The notes: generated by a model not told the origin, from the sequence alone. Shown: positions 24,291 to 35,519, counted from the stretch's first letter. The stretch is 64,000 bases of DNA from Taudactylus pleione (GCA_031769625.1 JAUIMM010000689.1:2939501-3003500), one strand, 5' to 3'. Made by a program: numbers and translations.

Positions 24291-24321
24291 GTTCTGAGCG
24301 CTCTCCCGTCCATGAGGGGAG

Positions 24322-24440
24322 CTCTGGGACATCCCCACTGTCTTGAAGCCTCCAATATCCCTTAGTGGATGAAGGAGAAAACAGGATTTTGGTACTTACC
24401 GATAAATCCCTTTCTCCGATTCTACAGGGGACACTGGACG
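24322..24440. repeat. DIRS A internal complementary region
   Basis: The first half is the reverse complement of the left terminus (TAGTGGATGAAGGAGAAA against the start at 17575). The second half is the reverse complement of the right terminus (CAGGATTTTGGTACTTACC against 24770-24792). This arrangement is used in the model of DIRS circle formation and marks the outer ends of the element. Confidence 0.85.
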
Positions 24441-25689
24441 TCCACCCTGCGCTGTTCCTTCCTGCCACACTTGTGGTCATTTTATGTTTTGACTGTTAGA
24501 AACCTGTTTGACATCTATTGTTGTATTTCTGTTTTTTCAACCTTCTGAAATGTTTTGTGTACTGTCGCCTCTTCCTCTTCTGTTTGTCTTTTTCTCAGCT
24601 CCCCTCGGGCACAGTTACCCAAAACTGGGCTCGTAGGGGGGGGTATAGAGGGGGAGGAGCTAGTCACACTTAAAAAAAAAAAAAAAAAGTGCCAGCTCCC
24701 ACTTAGCACCATCTATGCCCCACTGTCTGGAAGCTTCCAGTGTCCCATGTGGAATCGGAGAAAGGGATTTATGGGTAAGTACCAAAATCCTGATTTTTTT
24801 TTTTTCCGGTAAAAAGACAATAGGTGGTGCCGCACAGGACAAAAATTCAGAATTGTGGTCAATAATTTTTAAACCAACAAGGAATAAGTCATCACTCCCT
24901 CTTTGGGAAATTATTAAATTTTGGTTGGTGGTGCACCCCAAGTCAGTCTTTGTTGGGGCACTCTTTTTTGCAAAATAATGTTGAAAATAATTTTTTCAGA
25001 TACAAAATATAACTTAATACAACCACCTAAAATATTGTTATACAATTTGAAAATATTGATTTAATAAACAATTCTATTCAAACCCTCTAGCACACGATTA
25101 CCTGTCTTACGTGTGATGAATAGGGACCAATTCTATCCATGTACGTGGTTGGGGTGTAGAATAGTGAATCCACGTACATGGTTGTGGTGTAGAATTGTCA
25201 ATTCCACATCCCAACCACGTACGTGGATAGAATAGGTGCCTGTTGTTCACACGTAAGAAAAGTAATCGTGTGCTAGAGAGTTTGAATAGAATTGTTTATT
25301 AAATCAGTATTTTCACATTGTATAACAATATTTGAGATGGTTGTATTAAAAATGAGAGTTATGGTAAGAACTTACCTTTGTTAACTCTCTTTCTTCGAAG
25401 TCCAAAGGGTCCACAGGGAGACCTTGAGGTGTAGGTGATGGGAACCTATCCTGGCACCACGCAGTTAAGAGCTTTCAGCTCCCCAGGATGTATTGGGTCC
25501 ACTCTCCCTATACCCCGCCCCCGAGCCAGGAGCACCTCAGTTGGTAAAAAGCCAAAGGCCGGAGGAGGAGAAGAGAGAAGGAAGACTGGAACACTCAAGA
25601 ATCACACTTCCAGAGAAGGAGACGGGAAAGCGGTGACCAGTACGATAGCGCATATGAAGCCAGGTGCATCAAGGCGGGTGCCCTGTGGA

Positions 25690-25790
25690 CCCTATGGACT
25701 TCGAAGAAAAAGTTTACAAAAAGGTAAGTTCTTACCATAACTCTCATTTTCTTCTTCAGGGTCCATAGGCTCCACAGGGAGAACTTGGGG
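25690..25790. repeat. DIRS B internal complementary region
   Basis: GTAAGTTCTTACCATAACTC is the complement of the left terminus (25351-25375). The following TTCTTCAGGGTCCATAGGC is the complement of the right terminus (31225-31248). The junction between the two fixes the element ends. Confidence 0.85.
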
Positions 25791-25921
25791 ATGTCCCAAA
25801 GCAGTCCTTTTAAGGGTGGGGACGCTCCTGCACTGGGAAGAGAATCCGACATCCAAAAGGAAGCATCCTGAGAGGTGAAGGTATCAAATGCATACAACCT
25901 TAGACATGTCTGGACAGTAGA

Positions 25922-26508
25922 CTACGTGGCCGCCTTACAAAGCTGAACAGCCACGGTGCCACGGCAAGTTCCCCACGAGGGACCCACAGACAGAGCAGAA
26001 TGAGCCTTAAGAGAAGACGTGTAAGCTTCTGAGATAGTCATACGAAGCCATCTAGCCAATGTTTGTTTATTGGCTGGCCATCCCTTCTTGTGAAGTCCAA
26101 TAAGCACAAACAAGAAGTCTGATATCCGAAGAGAACTGGTATGGTCCACATAAATCCTAAGGGCACGGAGCGCATTCAATGAGGCCTTACCTGCCGAGAG
26201 GTCTGGTGATATGGCGATAGAAAGGCCGCTACTATAATTTCCTGATTAATATGGAAGCTAGACACAACCTTAGGAAGGAACTCAGGGTGAGTACAAAGCA
26301 CTGCCCTGTCCTGGTGAAATATCAGAAAAGGAGGACGACAGGAGAGCGCTCCCAATTCTGACACCCTCCTGGCAGATGCAATAGCCAGAAAAAAAAGTGT
26401 CTTAGCTGTTAACCACTTAAGATCCACTGAATCTAGTTGTTCAAATGGAGGACCCTGGAGGGCCTGAAGAACTACTGCCAAATCCCAAAGGTGCCACTGG
26501 TGGAACAA
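25922..26508 (-). pseudogene. DIRS B tyrosine recombinase (partial)
   Basis: Frames 26508-26176 and 26179-25922 carry FLAIASARRVSELGALSCRP (box I Arg), FLPKVVSSFHINQEI and then ALRIYVDHTSSLRISDFLFV and KQTLARWLRMTISEAYTSS. They align block by block with the recombinase of DIRS A. A frame change lies near 26178. The C-terminal catalytic end is degraded. Confidence 0.78.
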
Positions 26509-26967
26509 AGGACACCCTGGAAGAAGGTGTGGATATCCGGAAGCAGATCAATTTTACGTTGGAACGACACTGACAGTGCAGAGACATGCACTTTCAACAA
26601 GGCCAGGCGTAGGTCGAGGTCCAATCCGGCTTGAAGGAATGCCAGTATTCTGGAAATTCAAAACATCTGAGGGTTGTAATCAACACAACTGGAAAAATGG
26701 TATGCCACAGATCCTGGTGGAGGCAGGTTTAGGTGCTCTATGCATCATGTTGATGACCGAGCTAGAGAATCCCTTGGACCTTAGGAGGGATGTCTCAAGA
26801 GCCACGCCGTCAAAGACAGACTATCCAGGTCAGAGTAAAGGCAAGAACCCCGAGACAACAGGTCCGGACGTAAAAGCAGCAGAAACGGATGGTCGATGGA
26901 GAAACTCCAAAAGACCTGAGTGGAAATGACGTTTGGGCCAAGCTGGAGCCACGAGCAGGACAGTGCC

Positions 26968-27643
26968 TCAGTCTTGCTTGAACTTCCGAAGAACTCGAGG
27001 AAGCAGGGAGACTGGAGGAAATAAGTACGCAACCCGGAAGGTCCATTTTACTAACAGAGCATCCACCAGGCTTGCTTCAGCATCTCTTGTTCTGGAACCG
27101 TACACTGGTAACTTGCGATTGTGTTGGAAGGCCATGAGGTCCACCACTGGGAGACCCCATTTATCCACTAGGAGTTGAAACACCTCTTGGTGAAGAGACC
27201 ATTCCTCTGGATGCACGTCGTGAATGCTGAGGAAGTCCACTTCCCAATTGAGAACCCCCGGAATGGACACTGCCAAAATGGCCGGTAGATGAGATTCTGC
27301 CCATGTCAGAATGCGTGACACGTCTGTCATTGCTGCCCGACTTCGAGTGCCTCCCTGATGGTTGATGTAAGCCACTGTGGTGGACTGAACCTGCATGGGG
27401 TTTCCATGAATAATGTGCTTTGCCATCATGAGTGTCCTGTACACAGCCCGTAGTTCCAATATGTTGATGGGCAGGGATGCCTCTACCGTTGTCCACCAGC
27501 CCTGAAAGGATCACTGCACCCCTTCCCCAGAGACTGGCATCCGTTGTTAGGAGTATCCAGTCCGGGATCCAAAATGGGACAGACGCACCTCCGGAGAGAG
27601 CACCATCGTCTGAGCTCTGATCCGGTGGGGTAATCCATTCCAC
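26968..27643 (-). pseudogene. DIRS B RNase H
   Basis: Overlapping frames 27643-27161 and 27459-26968 show WILLTTDASLWGRGAVI (first Asp), an ILELRAVY block (Glu retained), then MQVQSTTVAYINHQGGTRSR. Relative to DIRS A (IQSDNATTVAYI) the Asp-Asn pair is missing, consistent with a small in-frame deletion of a catalytic residue. The tail VDLMAFQHNRKLPVYGS is conserved. A frameshift separates the parts. Confidence 0.8.
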
Positions 27644-28527
27644 CTGGAGAGGATCAGCCCCTGCGGGGGCCTGGAATGGAACGGAATATATTCCACCATA
27701 TCAAAAGTGGACATCATAGATCCCAGAACCCGCATCGCCGAGTGGACTGCCACACGGCGACTGCGGAGACATCTGTGTACTCGCGGCTGTAGCGTGGAGA
27801 TATTTTCTGGAGTTAGAAAGATTCTCTGCTGGTGAGAGTCCAGAAGGGCTCCCAAATGAACCATCCTATGTGATGGAATTAGGGAGGACTTTTTCCAATT
27901 GATTAACCACCCGTGTGCTTATAGACAAGCAACTATCAGTTGCAGGTGGCGGTGAAGCACTTCTGGAGAACTCGCCAACAAGAGGCGGTTGTCCAGATAT
28001 GGTAGGAGCCGGATACCCTGACTTTGCTGGTGGGCTGCCATGACAGCCATAAATTTTGGAAAATGCCATTGGAGTCGTGGATAGGCCAAAGGGCAGCGCC
28101 CAAAACTGGAAGTGTTGTTGCAGTATAGCAAACCGCAGATAACGCGGGTGAGAAAGCATTATGGGAACATGTAGGTATGCATCCTGAATGTCCAGTGATA
28201 CCATTTAATCCCCAGGTTCCATAGCGAGTATGATGAATCATAAGGTTTCCGTCCTGAACCTGGGCACCCTGAGGAACTTGTTCAGAGATTTGAGGTTGAG
28301 GATAGGCCGATGAGACCCATTCGGTTTCTGAACCAGAAAGATATCAGAATAATATCCAGTCCCTCATTAAGATAGTGGAACTGGTACAATAACCCCTGCC
28401 TGCAGCAAGGACTGTATGGCTTTCTGGATCTGCAAGGCCTTGGTCCTGTTGGAAGGAGGGCCTGTGCAGAAAAATTGGTGGGGAGGCCTTCGAAGGAATG
28501 AGAGAGCATACCCCTGAGAGACCACAT
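27547..28527 (-). pseudogene. DIRS B reverse transcriptase, central and C-terminal part
   Basis: Motif A reads VSLDIQDAYLHVPIM, motif B FQFWALPFGLSTTPMAF, and the catalytic block LLPYLDNRLLLASS (YLDN). Frames switch at about 28380, 28200 and 27990. The thumb region lies at 27864-27547. The reading begins in the C-terminal part of the preceding ORF1 frame (28367-29515). Confidence 0.82.
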
Positions 28528-29515
28528 TCCTTACCCAAGCATCCTTGGTGGTTTGACACCAGCACTGGGCGAACTGAAAAAGTCGGCCTCCCACTCTGGG
28601 GTCCCCAAAGGGAGGCCCGCCCCACCAGGCTGCGGGTTTATCCTCCGGTTTGGAGGCCGGGCGTCTTGTGCTCCAGTCCTGTTTCTTAGGCTTGGCAGGC
28701 TTCTTGGCAGCGGACTGCCTAGGGAAAGACTGCCCCTTGGATTTTCCTTGGGTACGAAAGGACCAAAAGGAGGCGCTACATGACTTTGCAGGAGCAGATG
28801 CTAAGGGCAGAAATGCAGATTTGGATTTGGCCAATGTGTCAACAATCTTGTCCAAGTCTGGACCAAACAAAATCTCCCCATTAGAGGGTAAGGTCTCCAG
28901 GCCTCTTTTAGAATCGGCATCCGCGCTCCAAAAGCATACCCACAGGGAACGGTGAGCAGACACGGCCGCAGCCGGGACCCTAGATGTCGGGGTCCCTGGG
29001 GTGAGGTACAGACTAGTATCCAGAGTGGCCTCACCGATATATGCAGCATTATCCCTAATATGGCCGACCAGTGACACCTGATTCTCTGGAACTTCCAAGG
29101 AGTCCTCAAGTGTATCAGCCCAACTCTCTAAAGCCTTAGCTACCCAGGATATAGCCATGGACGGCCGGGCAACAGCTCCTGAAAGAGAGTATATAGACTT
29201 TAGGCAAGTCTCCACCTTCCTATCCGTAGGATCCTTTAAGGAAGAAATGGAAGGCATAGGTAACATTGCACTTTTAATTAACCGTGTAACATGTGAATCC
29301 ACTGCATGGGGCAATTCCCACTTCTTACAATGAGCCTCAGGAAATGGGTAACATGAGGTCAAACGCTTCCAGGCCTCAGCCATGTGATCCACCAGCTGAT
29401 TTGACATAGGAAATACTGCCAAAGACACCTTTATCTGTTTAAACAGAGGGTGTTTGGATTTAGGGGCTTGTTCATCATCCTCTATAACCCATGCGGATCT
29501 GACCGCATGCACCAA
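28367..29515 (-). pseudogene. DIRS B gag-like ORF1 running into RT start
   Basis: A 382-codon uninterrupted frame. The first about 300 residues are a DIRS gag-like protein (KQIKVSLAVFP, SISSLKDPTDRKVETCLKSI, CFWSADADSKRGLETLP). The last about 80 are the RT start (RVGGRLFQFAQCW, WVRNVVSQGYALSF), ending at a stop just after a PVPLS block where the RT should continue. The ORF probably started further upstream. Downstream RT continues in another frame. Confidence 0.75.
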
Positions 29516-31439
29516 TGCAGGAATATTAATCCTTGACTTAGGTTCCGCCTCTTGCCGAGGGGAATCGGGGTTACGGCATCAGCCACCTCTCCGTCATCAG
29601 ATTCTCAGATTCTGACAGCTGTGTGGATTGAGATGACAACACAGGACGCTTAGCTGGTCATACAGGTTTCTCACTCTGCAACATGGCCTGAATGGCCATA
29701 AAAAGGTCGTAGCCAGACTCTGTACTGAGGTAGAGAAAACATCCACCCATGGTGGAGGTCCACCCTGTAGCAATCCCACTGTGGGAATGACCGACTGCTG
29801 TGGTACAGGAGGGGTCTGCTTAATCAGTGGTATTCCCTGTGAGTGAGGGAAGGGCTGCTGTGGTACCCCCATAGGAGGAACAACAGCCAGGACCGCCAGG
29901 CGGTCCACAATGAAGGCCAGCATCTAAGAAAAAAATGCCTAAAAGGGGCTCCTGTACTGATGTCGGGGGGTTCGAGTCACATGGTGGGTTATAACTCCTA
30001 TACATAACCCATGCCAAACCACATCCTCCTCACTGAAAACCGCAGTACATAATCTGCAAGATTGCAGCAAGAAGTACATGGAATGTGTTCCTTACCCTTG
30101 TCAGACATGTCACACACACACACACTAACCGGGAGCAATATACTGGTCCTGTCTTATGCTTATGTAAGCTGCAGGAACCCATTGCCAATATATGGCACAG
30201 TGCAGCACCCAACAGTATGTGACAGACCTCAGAAATATTTAATTATTATATATGTATATATGAGGTCAGGTATGAGCTACCCTAACACCTGTATTAGGGC
30301 AGAACTGAGAGAAAGGGTATAGCTATAAGTTGACAGATAGAAAAAAAGACACAGATAGCGCTAGCACAAGTCACATACAATGCAGTACAAATGCTGCAAA
30401 GCAGCACTATACTCAACTACACAGACGCAGTGTCTGGTAGGAAATAGCGCTACATACACTGACCCTGGGGAGAGGTACAGTATGCAGGGGACTGGACCAC
30501 GGTCCTGGGAGAACTGCAACTGCACTTAGAAAATGGCCACCAGAGACCTCAGAGGGGGCGTGTCCAGAGGAGGAGAGCAGCTCGGGGAAGCCAGACCACA
30601 GTGGAAAGGCGCGCTGAGCTGAGGGGAGGAGCAGCTTAAACAGGGACGCTGTCTCCCCTGGCCAGTTATTAACCCCTGGGACGCTGGTTTCCCACACCAA
30701 TATGTCCCTGGTGGTCAAGTGGAGCGCGATGGCTGGAGCCTGCGTCCACACCCAGCACCCCCGGGCTGTCCCTTGAGACTGGAGGTATCGACTGCCATTA
30801 CACGCGGGTCACTGCGAGCGGCAAACTGCCTTACCTGTCCACTGATGTTCCGGGTGCAGTCTAGGTCCTCTCCGGGAGCCCTGGCTAGCGCTGACCCCTG
30901 GAACGCCTACCGAGATCCCCAAATCAGTACTGGCATCGCAACACCGGAGGGGTGACGGAGCGGCAGTGTAGACGTCCCACGGACAGTCTGCTGCGCACTC
31001 AATTCTTTGTAATAGTAAAACAAATAAAGAAATAAGCTTTAGGGGCTGATGAACCGGCCCCTGCAAATGGTGACCCGACTCCAGCTGGGCACCAACAAAA
31101 CTGAGGTGCCTCTGGCTCGGGGGCAAGGTATAGGGAGAGTGGACCTAATGCATCCTTGGAGCTGAAAACTTTAACTGCGTGGTGCCGGATTGGTTCCCAT
31201 CACCTACACCCCAAGGTCTCCCTGTGGAGCCTATGGACCCTGAAGAAAAAAAGTTATTTTATATCTGAAAACATTATTTTCAACATTATTTTGCAATAAA
31301 GAGTGACCCAACAAAGAGTCTCTTTTTTCTCAATAGTTTTTTTTTCAGGAGACCTGAAAAGAAATCCACGATAAGCAGGGCTAATTGAATACGGGTCGGT
31401 GAATAATTATCACCCGTTCAGTTAAGCTTAGTTGCACAC

Positions 31440-31625
31440 AGAAGTACAAGTGTCACATATCAAATTAATCATCACAATCTCCTGGTGCGTCCAAGTCATA
31501 TCACATTGCGAGTGAGACACATTTTTGGCAAAGAAATACGGAAAAAAGACTACCAGATCTAGTAGAGTTTCACAGGACCTGGACTTTTTAGCACGACAGC
31601 AAAGATGTATAAGGACACATCTGTA
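31440..31625 (-). repeat. GTGTCCTCATACA-ended repeat fragment
   Basis: The reverse complement of the 32104-32551 family: CAAGTGTCACATATCAAATTA at the inner side and ATGTATAAGGACACATCTG at 31605-31624 as the terminus. Only one terminus is present. Confidence 0.6.
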
Positions 31626-31767
31626 AGTCGTGACAGTAATTCAGTAGTTTGCGGAGTTTCATGGAAATGAAATATGGGCAGTTTTGAAGATATTTGGAAA
31701 CATGGAAAGCTTTAAAGATAGGAAATTTGTTTGCCCAATTGTGCAACTCGGCTAAAGTGAAAGTAAA

Positions 31768-32022
31768 GGTCCCCATACACGGTGCGATAAAGCAGCCGAT
31801 CCGACAGATTTGTACGATTTGGCTGCTCTATCGTACCGTGTATGGGCAGGATATCAGACAGAGCGCGCACCCGTGGGGTCGTACATCGCACCCCCAGATC
31901 TTACTGCAGATTCAGTCGATCTGGGGATGCGATGTGCGATCCCATGCAGCGCTATGAGGGTGGGGGAGGGGGAGCCGGCATATCGGGCGGTCAGCCACCT
32001 GATCGCGCCGTGTGTGGGGACC
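31768..32022. mobile_element. MITE with GGTCCCCATACACGG termini
   Basis: The left end GGTCCCCATACACGGTGCGA pairs with the right end GCGCCGTGTGTGGGGACC. The inside has further stem-loops: AAAGCAGCC...GGCTGCT closed by CCGTGTATGGG, and CAGATCTTACTGCAGATTCAGTCGATCTG-like arms split over 31900-31930. It has no coding capacity. The target duplication was not resolved. Confidence 0.65.
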
Positions 32023-32103
32023 ACCAGATATGTCGGACGTCGGATCCCCCATCTTAGGTAAATGAGACAAAGGCACCTAGGATCCAGCTCTTTACAACAT
32101 ACA

Positions 32104-32551
32104 TACAAGATGTGTCCTTATACATATCTTCTGCAGTTGCGTCTTTTGCATTTTGTTTGTTGAAAATGTGTCTAAGCAACTAGGATGCACCAACACACTG
32201 TACTGATTAATTTGATATGCGACACTTGTATATCTGTGTGTGACTGAGTTTCTGGATCTGTAGACAAAGTGCTACAATGTAGCAGCCGCAGATTTTTTCA
32301 TTCGGAATTCCATTGTGGTTCATATACAGACTCAGGTGCATACAGATATGGAAGTGTTGCATATAAAATTAATCAGCACAGTCTGCTGGTGCGTCTTAGT
32401 TGCATCATATTGTGACTTAGGTGATGCATCTGCACTCAGCAAATAAAGACGTCCGACACTAGCAGAGTAGTTCGGGACCTACCGTCTCACCCGTGCCAGG
32501 CAAGTCGTGCTGCGTGGTGTATTGAGGCTAGATGTATGAGGACACATCTGT
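32104..32551. mobile_element. GTGTCCTCATACA-ended MITE, full copy
   Basis: The left terminus ACAAGATGTGTCCTTATACAT pairs with the right terminus ATGTATGAGGACACATCTGT. The interior shares GATTAATTTGATATGCGACAC and GTATATCTGTGTG with other copies in the window (16851, 31440, 33809 and 62236). It has no coding capacity. Confidence 0.7.
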
Positions 32552-32952
32552 GTGATTGAAGACATAGTAGGCAGGAATGAGGTAAGCATGGTAGATATCA
32601 CTAAATTCTTCTCACTCCTGCCTACTACAAGCAAAATTATTCCAGAAGAAGCAAGAGATTTAGACCAGATAGACAGCATGAACCCTGGATCCCAAGAATC
32701 TTTTTGAGACTGGTTTTGCATGGATAATGTATGTGCCAGAATTAACTAATCCGTTTATAAAACAATGCCATTATCACAAACTTCCTGTATTGCTTGAATT
32801 ATTTTTAAATATAGAAACACTCATACTAACACACACAAATTACACAGTCAAAAAAGCAATAGAAAGAATTGTATGCTTATCTCTATACAAATCAATTTTA
32901 CATTTATCACTGACCAGTTCAGTTTTGCTAGTAAAAAAAACAATTGCTTTAC

Positions 32953-33113
32953 CACAACAGACAAGGCACTATTATAGATGGTGGAGGCTGGCAACAATGT
33001 CAATCCTGAACGAACTTGGAAATCTCGAAATCCCCCAGCAACAGAGAGTGTTGTTATGTTTTGAAGTTCATTAGCATTCAATATCCAGTAACTGTTCACC
33101 AAGGCATAAAAAT
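32953..33113 (-). CDS. PGAP1: PGAP1 exon (GPI inositol-deacylase), downstream of the lipase exon
   Basis: Minus-strand exon of 161 bases. The acceptor reads TTCCACAG before the exon and the donor is GTAAAG after it. It is read with one base carried over from the exon at 52566-52737. It encodes [20 protein letters not shown] and [17 protein letters not shown], then SALSVV, matching the region just after the active-site serine exon of vertebrate PGAP1. The protein removes the inositol acyl chain from GPI anchors in the endoplasmic reticulum. The reading is open throughout and the exon ends in phase 0. The next exon (to lower coordinates) was not found by eye in this window. Confidence 0.9.
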
Positions 33114-33175
33114 CTGTGGAATGAAAAAAAAAAAAAAAAAAGATGTAAACTGAAAAAGAAAAATGCCTCTAACAT

Positions 33176-33330
33176 ACACTACTGGTTAAAAATTTTAGAA
33201 CACCTCCATTTTTCCAGTTTTTATTGAAATGTACGCAAAACAGTGAAAAGGTAAGCGGTAAACTGCTAGAGGAAAAAAAAAAGTTTAGGTTAGCAAAAAC
33301 TGACAAATAATGTTAATTACATTATCAACT
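33176..33330 (+). repeat. Tc1-like terminal fragment
   Basis: After a TA comes CACTACTGGTTAAAAATTTT, then AGAACACCTCC and TTTTTCCAGTTTTTATTG, which is the form of a Tc1-type terminal inverted repeat. No transposase or matching right end follows, so it is a fragment lying just upstream of the PGAP1 exon acceptor. Confidence 0.6.
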
Positions 33331-33808
33331 ACAATCGGTTATTCATTCTGACCACCATCTCTACTAAAGGCTGTCATTTCAGCCTAGTAATTCTGGTGCC
33401 TGATCACTGACCTTTCACCTGTAACCAGGACCACCCCACTTGCCTGCTTCATCATTCCTTGGATACCTACAGATTATGCCCTCTCCTAGACCCCACTCCT
33501 CCCCACAGTCACTGATGTTCCTTCTTCTAGCATTGTGGATCCCCCTCCTGACAGCATCCTCCTTTTATGCTACTGGATCCCCTTTCCCTGGAATGCTGCC
33601 TTACTGCTGCTAATATCCTCTCCCTTGCTCCATGGAACTTGTGGTACTTCAGGTCTATAATTTTTATTCTGACTTCATCATTGTTTTAATATGGTATTAT
33701 TATACCACCAGGTTTTGCTTTGCTCATACTTTAACAGTGCTTTATGCCCTTATACTGTATATTCTTTTACTAACCATGATACTGTCATTTATTTACCTTT
33801 ATGCTACA
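33331..33808. other. Unassigned intronic sequence
   Basis: Pyrimidine-rich plus strand (CCCACTCCTCCCC and similar) that loosely resembles the non-coding 3' regions of L2/CR1 LINEs, but without a diagnostic tail. No gene seen. Confidence 0.4.
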
Positions 33809-34215
33809 GATGCGTCCTCATACACCCAATAAGTCATATGGCACAACTTAGCCATGTGGGTGTAGCGTAGCAATTTTTGCTTTAAATTGTGCCTTGTAGT
33901 CGCATTACAGATGCAGCAAAACAAGTGTACTAGGGACGCTTGGCTGTGACTTTCTCCGCACAGAAATAAGTATTAAACACGTACAAAAAGTTACAAAAGA
34001 CTTTGGCTTGAGAAAAAGTTGCGACCACTGCATCATAGCACTTCGGACACAGATTAATTTGCAAATAATTCAGTGCAGTCTAGCAAAGCAGTTTTGTCCC
34101 ATCCATTATTTTAATTTGTGCGACTAAGATGCACATTCGAGCAAACAGGACCTGGCGCACTGAGAAGGGCTGTTTGATGCGACTGCGGCAATGGTGTATG
34201 AAGACACATTGGTAC
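33809..34215. mobile_element. GTGTCCTCATACA-ended MITE, diverged copy
   Basis: The left end CTACAGATGCGTCCTCATACA and the right end GTGTATGAAGACACATTGG are inverted relatives of the termini at 32104-32551. The interior is diverged and contains CGACCACTGCATCATAGCAC, which resembles the 62236 and 16851 copies. Confidence 0.55.
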
Positions 34216-34286
34216 TTTATTGTCTATGCTATTGCCCTCCAATTCTTTTTCGTTCAGTGCTTCTTCAGCATATTACTTTCTGACTA

Positions 34287-34500
34287 TGGGGGGAATTCAA
34301 TTAGACATGAGAAAGCAAAAACTTAACGTCGGAGAAGTTTTCGCACAATTCACGTGTTTTGCGGAAATATTTTCACGTATTTTGTCTTTACGTGCTCCAG
34401 TTTTTCACACTATCCAATTGCAAAAGACGCAAAAACTTATTTGTATGAAAACTGTTCGTGAACTGCGAAAAGTACAGGGGAATTTGATGAAATCTGTCTA
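34287..34500. repeat. Small repeat with GGGAATTCAATTAGACA start
   Basis: Begins GGGGGAATTCAATTAGACA, a start similar to the AGGGCAGAATTCAATTG terminus of family C, and contains AAAACTTAACG and complementary CGCAAAAACTT blocks. The right end is not clear. Confidence 0.35.
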
Positions 34501-35094
34501 AACCCTTAAAATATATATACAGATTGCCACCACTTGAAACTTGTGAGCAAGCAACATAAAACTGTTCATGAGAAAAGCAAGATTTATCCAAAGCATATAA
34601 CTGACACTTTCAAAGTTTGGTCCTGCGATTTGTTGATGGACATGGAAAACACTAGCTTTAGGGGTAATTGGAGACGCTTAAATTGAAATGGCAGATCCAT
34701 AGGTATTATGGGAAACCTGGGTATGGTTAAATTTTCTTCCTTTGCCAATCCTGTTGAACTGGTAACTCCGATATTTTTTCCTAGACTCGTAATACGTAAT
34801 ATTGTACCGTTACATAGTTTGCACCATCTTCCTGATTGTTATTAGAGGATGAACACTGTATTCAATGAAAGGATCATAGTGAAATTCCACCTTTAGTATA
34901 GAAGCCCAATAAGCCCTCCTCAAATTAGCGCGTGTAACACATTGCTATTGCATCTTGCAGCGCCTACACGATACCTTCGTGTACGGCGCTATGTTATGAT
35001 TATTAGTGTCGTGCGTCTTCCACTGCCATTACATCAAAAGTCCTCATAATACTATACGTACATTAAAACATATAATATGAACAACCCTGCAAAG
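34501..35094. other. Unassigned intronic sequence
   Basis: No coding region or structured repeat recognised. Confidence 0.5.
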
Positions 35095-35100
35095 CACATA

Positions 35101-35519
35101 TAGCGTTCCCTCTAGGCTGTTTTAGCGGAGCGTGGCGCCCTGCCCTCCTTCTGGAGCGCAACAAGCACCCTGCCTTCCAGGAGGAGGGCAAAAAGCGCCC
35201 TGCCCTCACAGCCTGCGGGTGCCGTTCTCACCCGCGGGACGCAGTGTCCCGCGGGTGGAGAAACATGAGGTGTCCCGGTCACCACCAGAGAATAGACGGC
35301 GGGCGCATGCGCCCGGCATCTATTCTCCCTTTCTGCAGCGCTTGGGGGCTGCCCGGCATATCCGTAAGCACCGGGCACGCCCCCAAGTATGATGAAAAGG
35401 GGACGCGTCTTATAGACACGCCCCTTTTTCATGATCACGCCCCCTTTTCTAGCGCGCGCACAAAGTTGCCCTCTCTAGTTCCGGCGCCCTGCCTGCCGCC
35501 GGAGCTAGAGTGAACACTA
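35101..35519. mobile_element. Multi-hairpin GC-rich element, family D
   Basis: The left terminus TAGCGTTCCCTCTAG pairs with the right CTAGAGTGAACACTA. CACATA flanks it at 35095-35100 and 35520-35525, a 6-bp duplication. Inside is a run of strong stems: CACCCGCGGGAC with GTCCCGCGGGTG, GAGAATAGA with TCTATTCTC around CGGGCGCATGCGCCCG, CTTGGGGGC with GCCCCCAAG around a GCCCGG/CCGGGC pair, AAAGGGGACGCGTC with GACACGCCCCTTT, and CTCTCTAGTTCCGGC with GCCGGAGCTAGAG. No coding capacity. The superfamily is unknown. Confidence 0.75.

Larger units (their letters stand above)
17575..24792 (+). mobile_element. DIRS1-type tyrosine-recombinase retrotransposon A
   Basis: The order gag-like ORF, RT, RNase H, tyrosine recombinase on the plus strand is that of DIRS1 elements. 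Inverted terminal repeats of about 160 bases bound it (17575-17735 against 24608-24792). An internal complementary region at 24322-24440 joins complements of both ends, the hallmark of DIRS1 replication through a circular intermediate. No target duplication is evident, as expected for the class. Gag is split by a Tc1 element and all ORFs carry stops or frameshifts. Confidence 0.9.
25351..31248 (-). mobile_element. DIRS1-type tyrosine-recombinase retrotransposon B
   Basis: A minus-strand element with gag-like ORF1, RT, RNase H and tyrosine recombinase in DIRS order. Inverted terminal repeats lie at about 25351-25540 and 31110-31248. The internal complementary region at 25690-25790 joins complements of both ends. 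It differs enough from DIRS A (for example LDIQDAYLHVPIML against LDIKDAYLHIPSWP) to be a separate subfamily. It interrupts one arm of a palindrome without an obvious target duplication. Confidence 0.9.
24944..31322. repeat. Palindromic repeat split by DIRS B
   Basis: The left arm (24944-25165) is the reverse complement of a right arm found in two pieces, about 25200-25350 and 31249-31322. The pieces become contiguous only if the DIRS element between them is removed, so the palindrome is older than DIRS B. Sub-repeats with CCACGTACATGG and CCACGTACGTGG lie at its centre. Confidence 0.8.

Noticed and set aside
24660..24690. Poly-A/T run as a LINE or processed-gene tail
   Set aside because: It is part of the DIRS A inverted terminal repeat, with a matching T-rich stretch at the left end.
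9361..32950. Next PGAP1 exon after 32953
   Set aside because: I looked on the minus strand for the conserved block after SALSVV and found no convincing match; it may lie outside the window or be missed by eye.
33130..33140. Poly-A run near the PGAP1 exon taken as a retrogene tail
   Set aside because: The exon has consensus splice sites and a matching-phase partner 19.5 kb away, so this is not a processed pseudogene.
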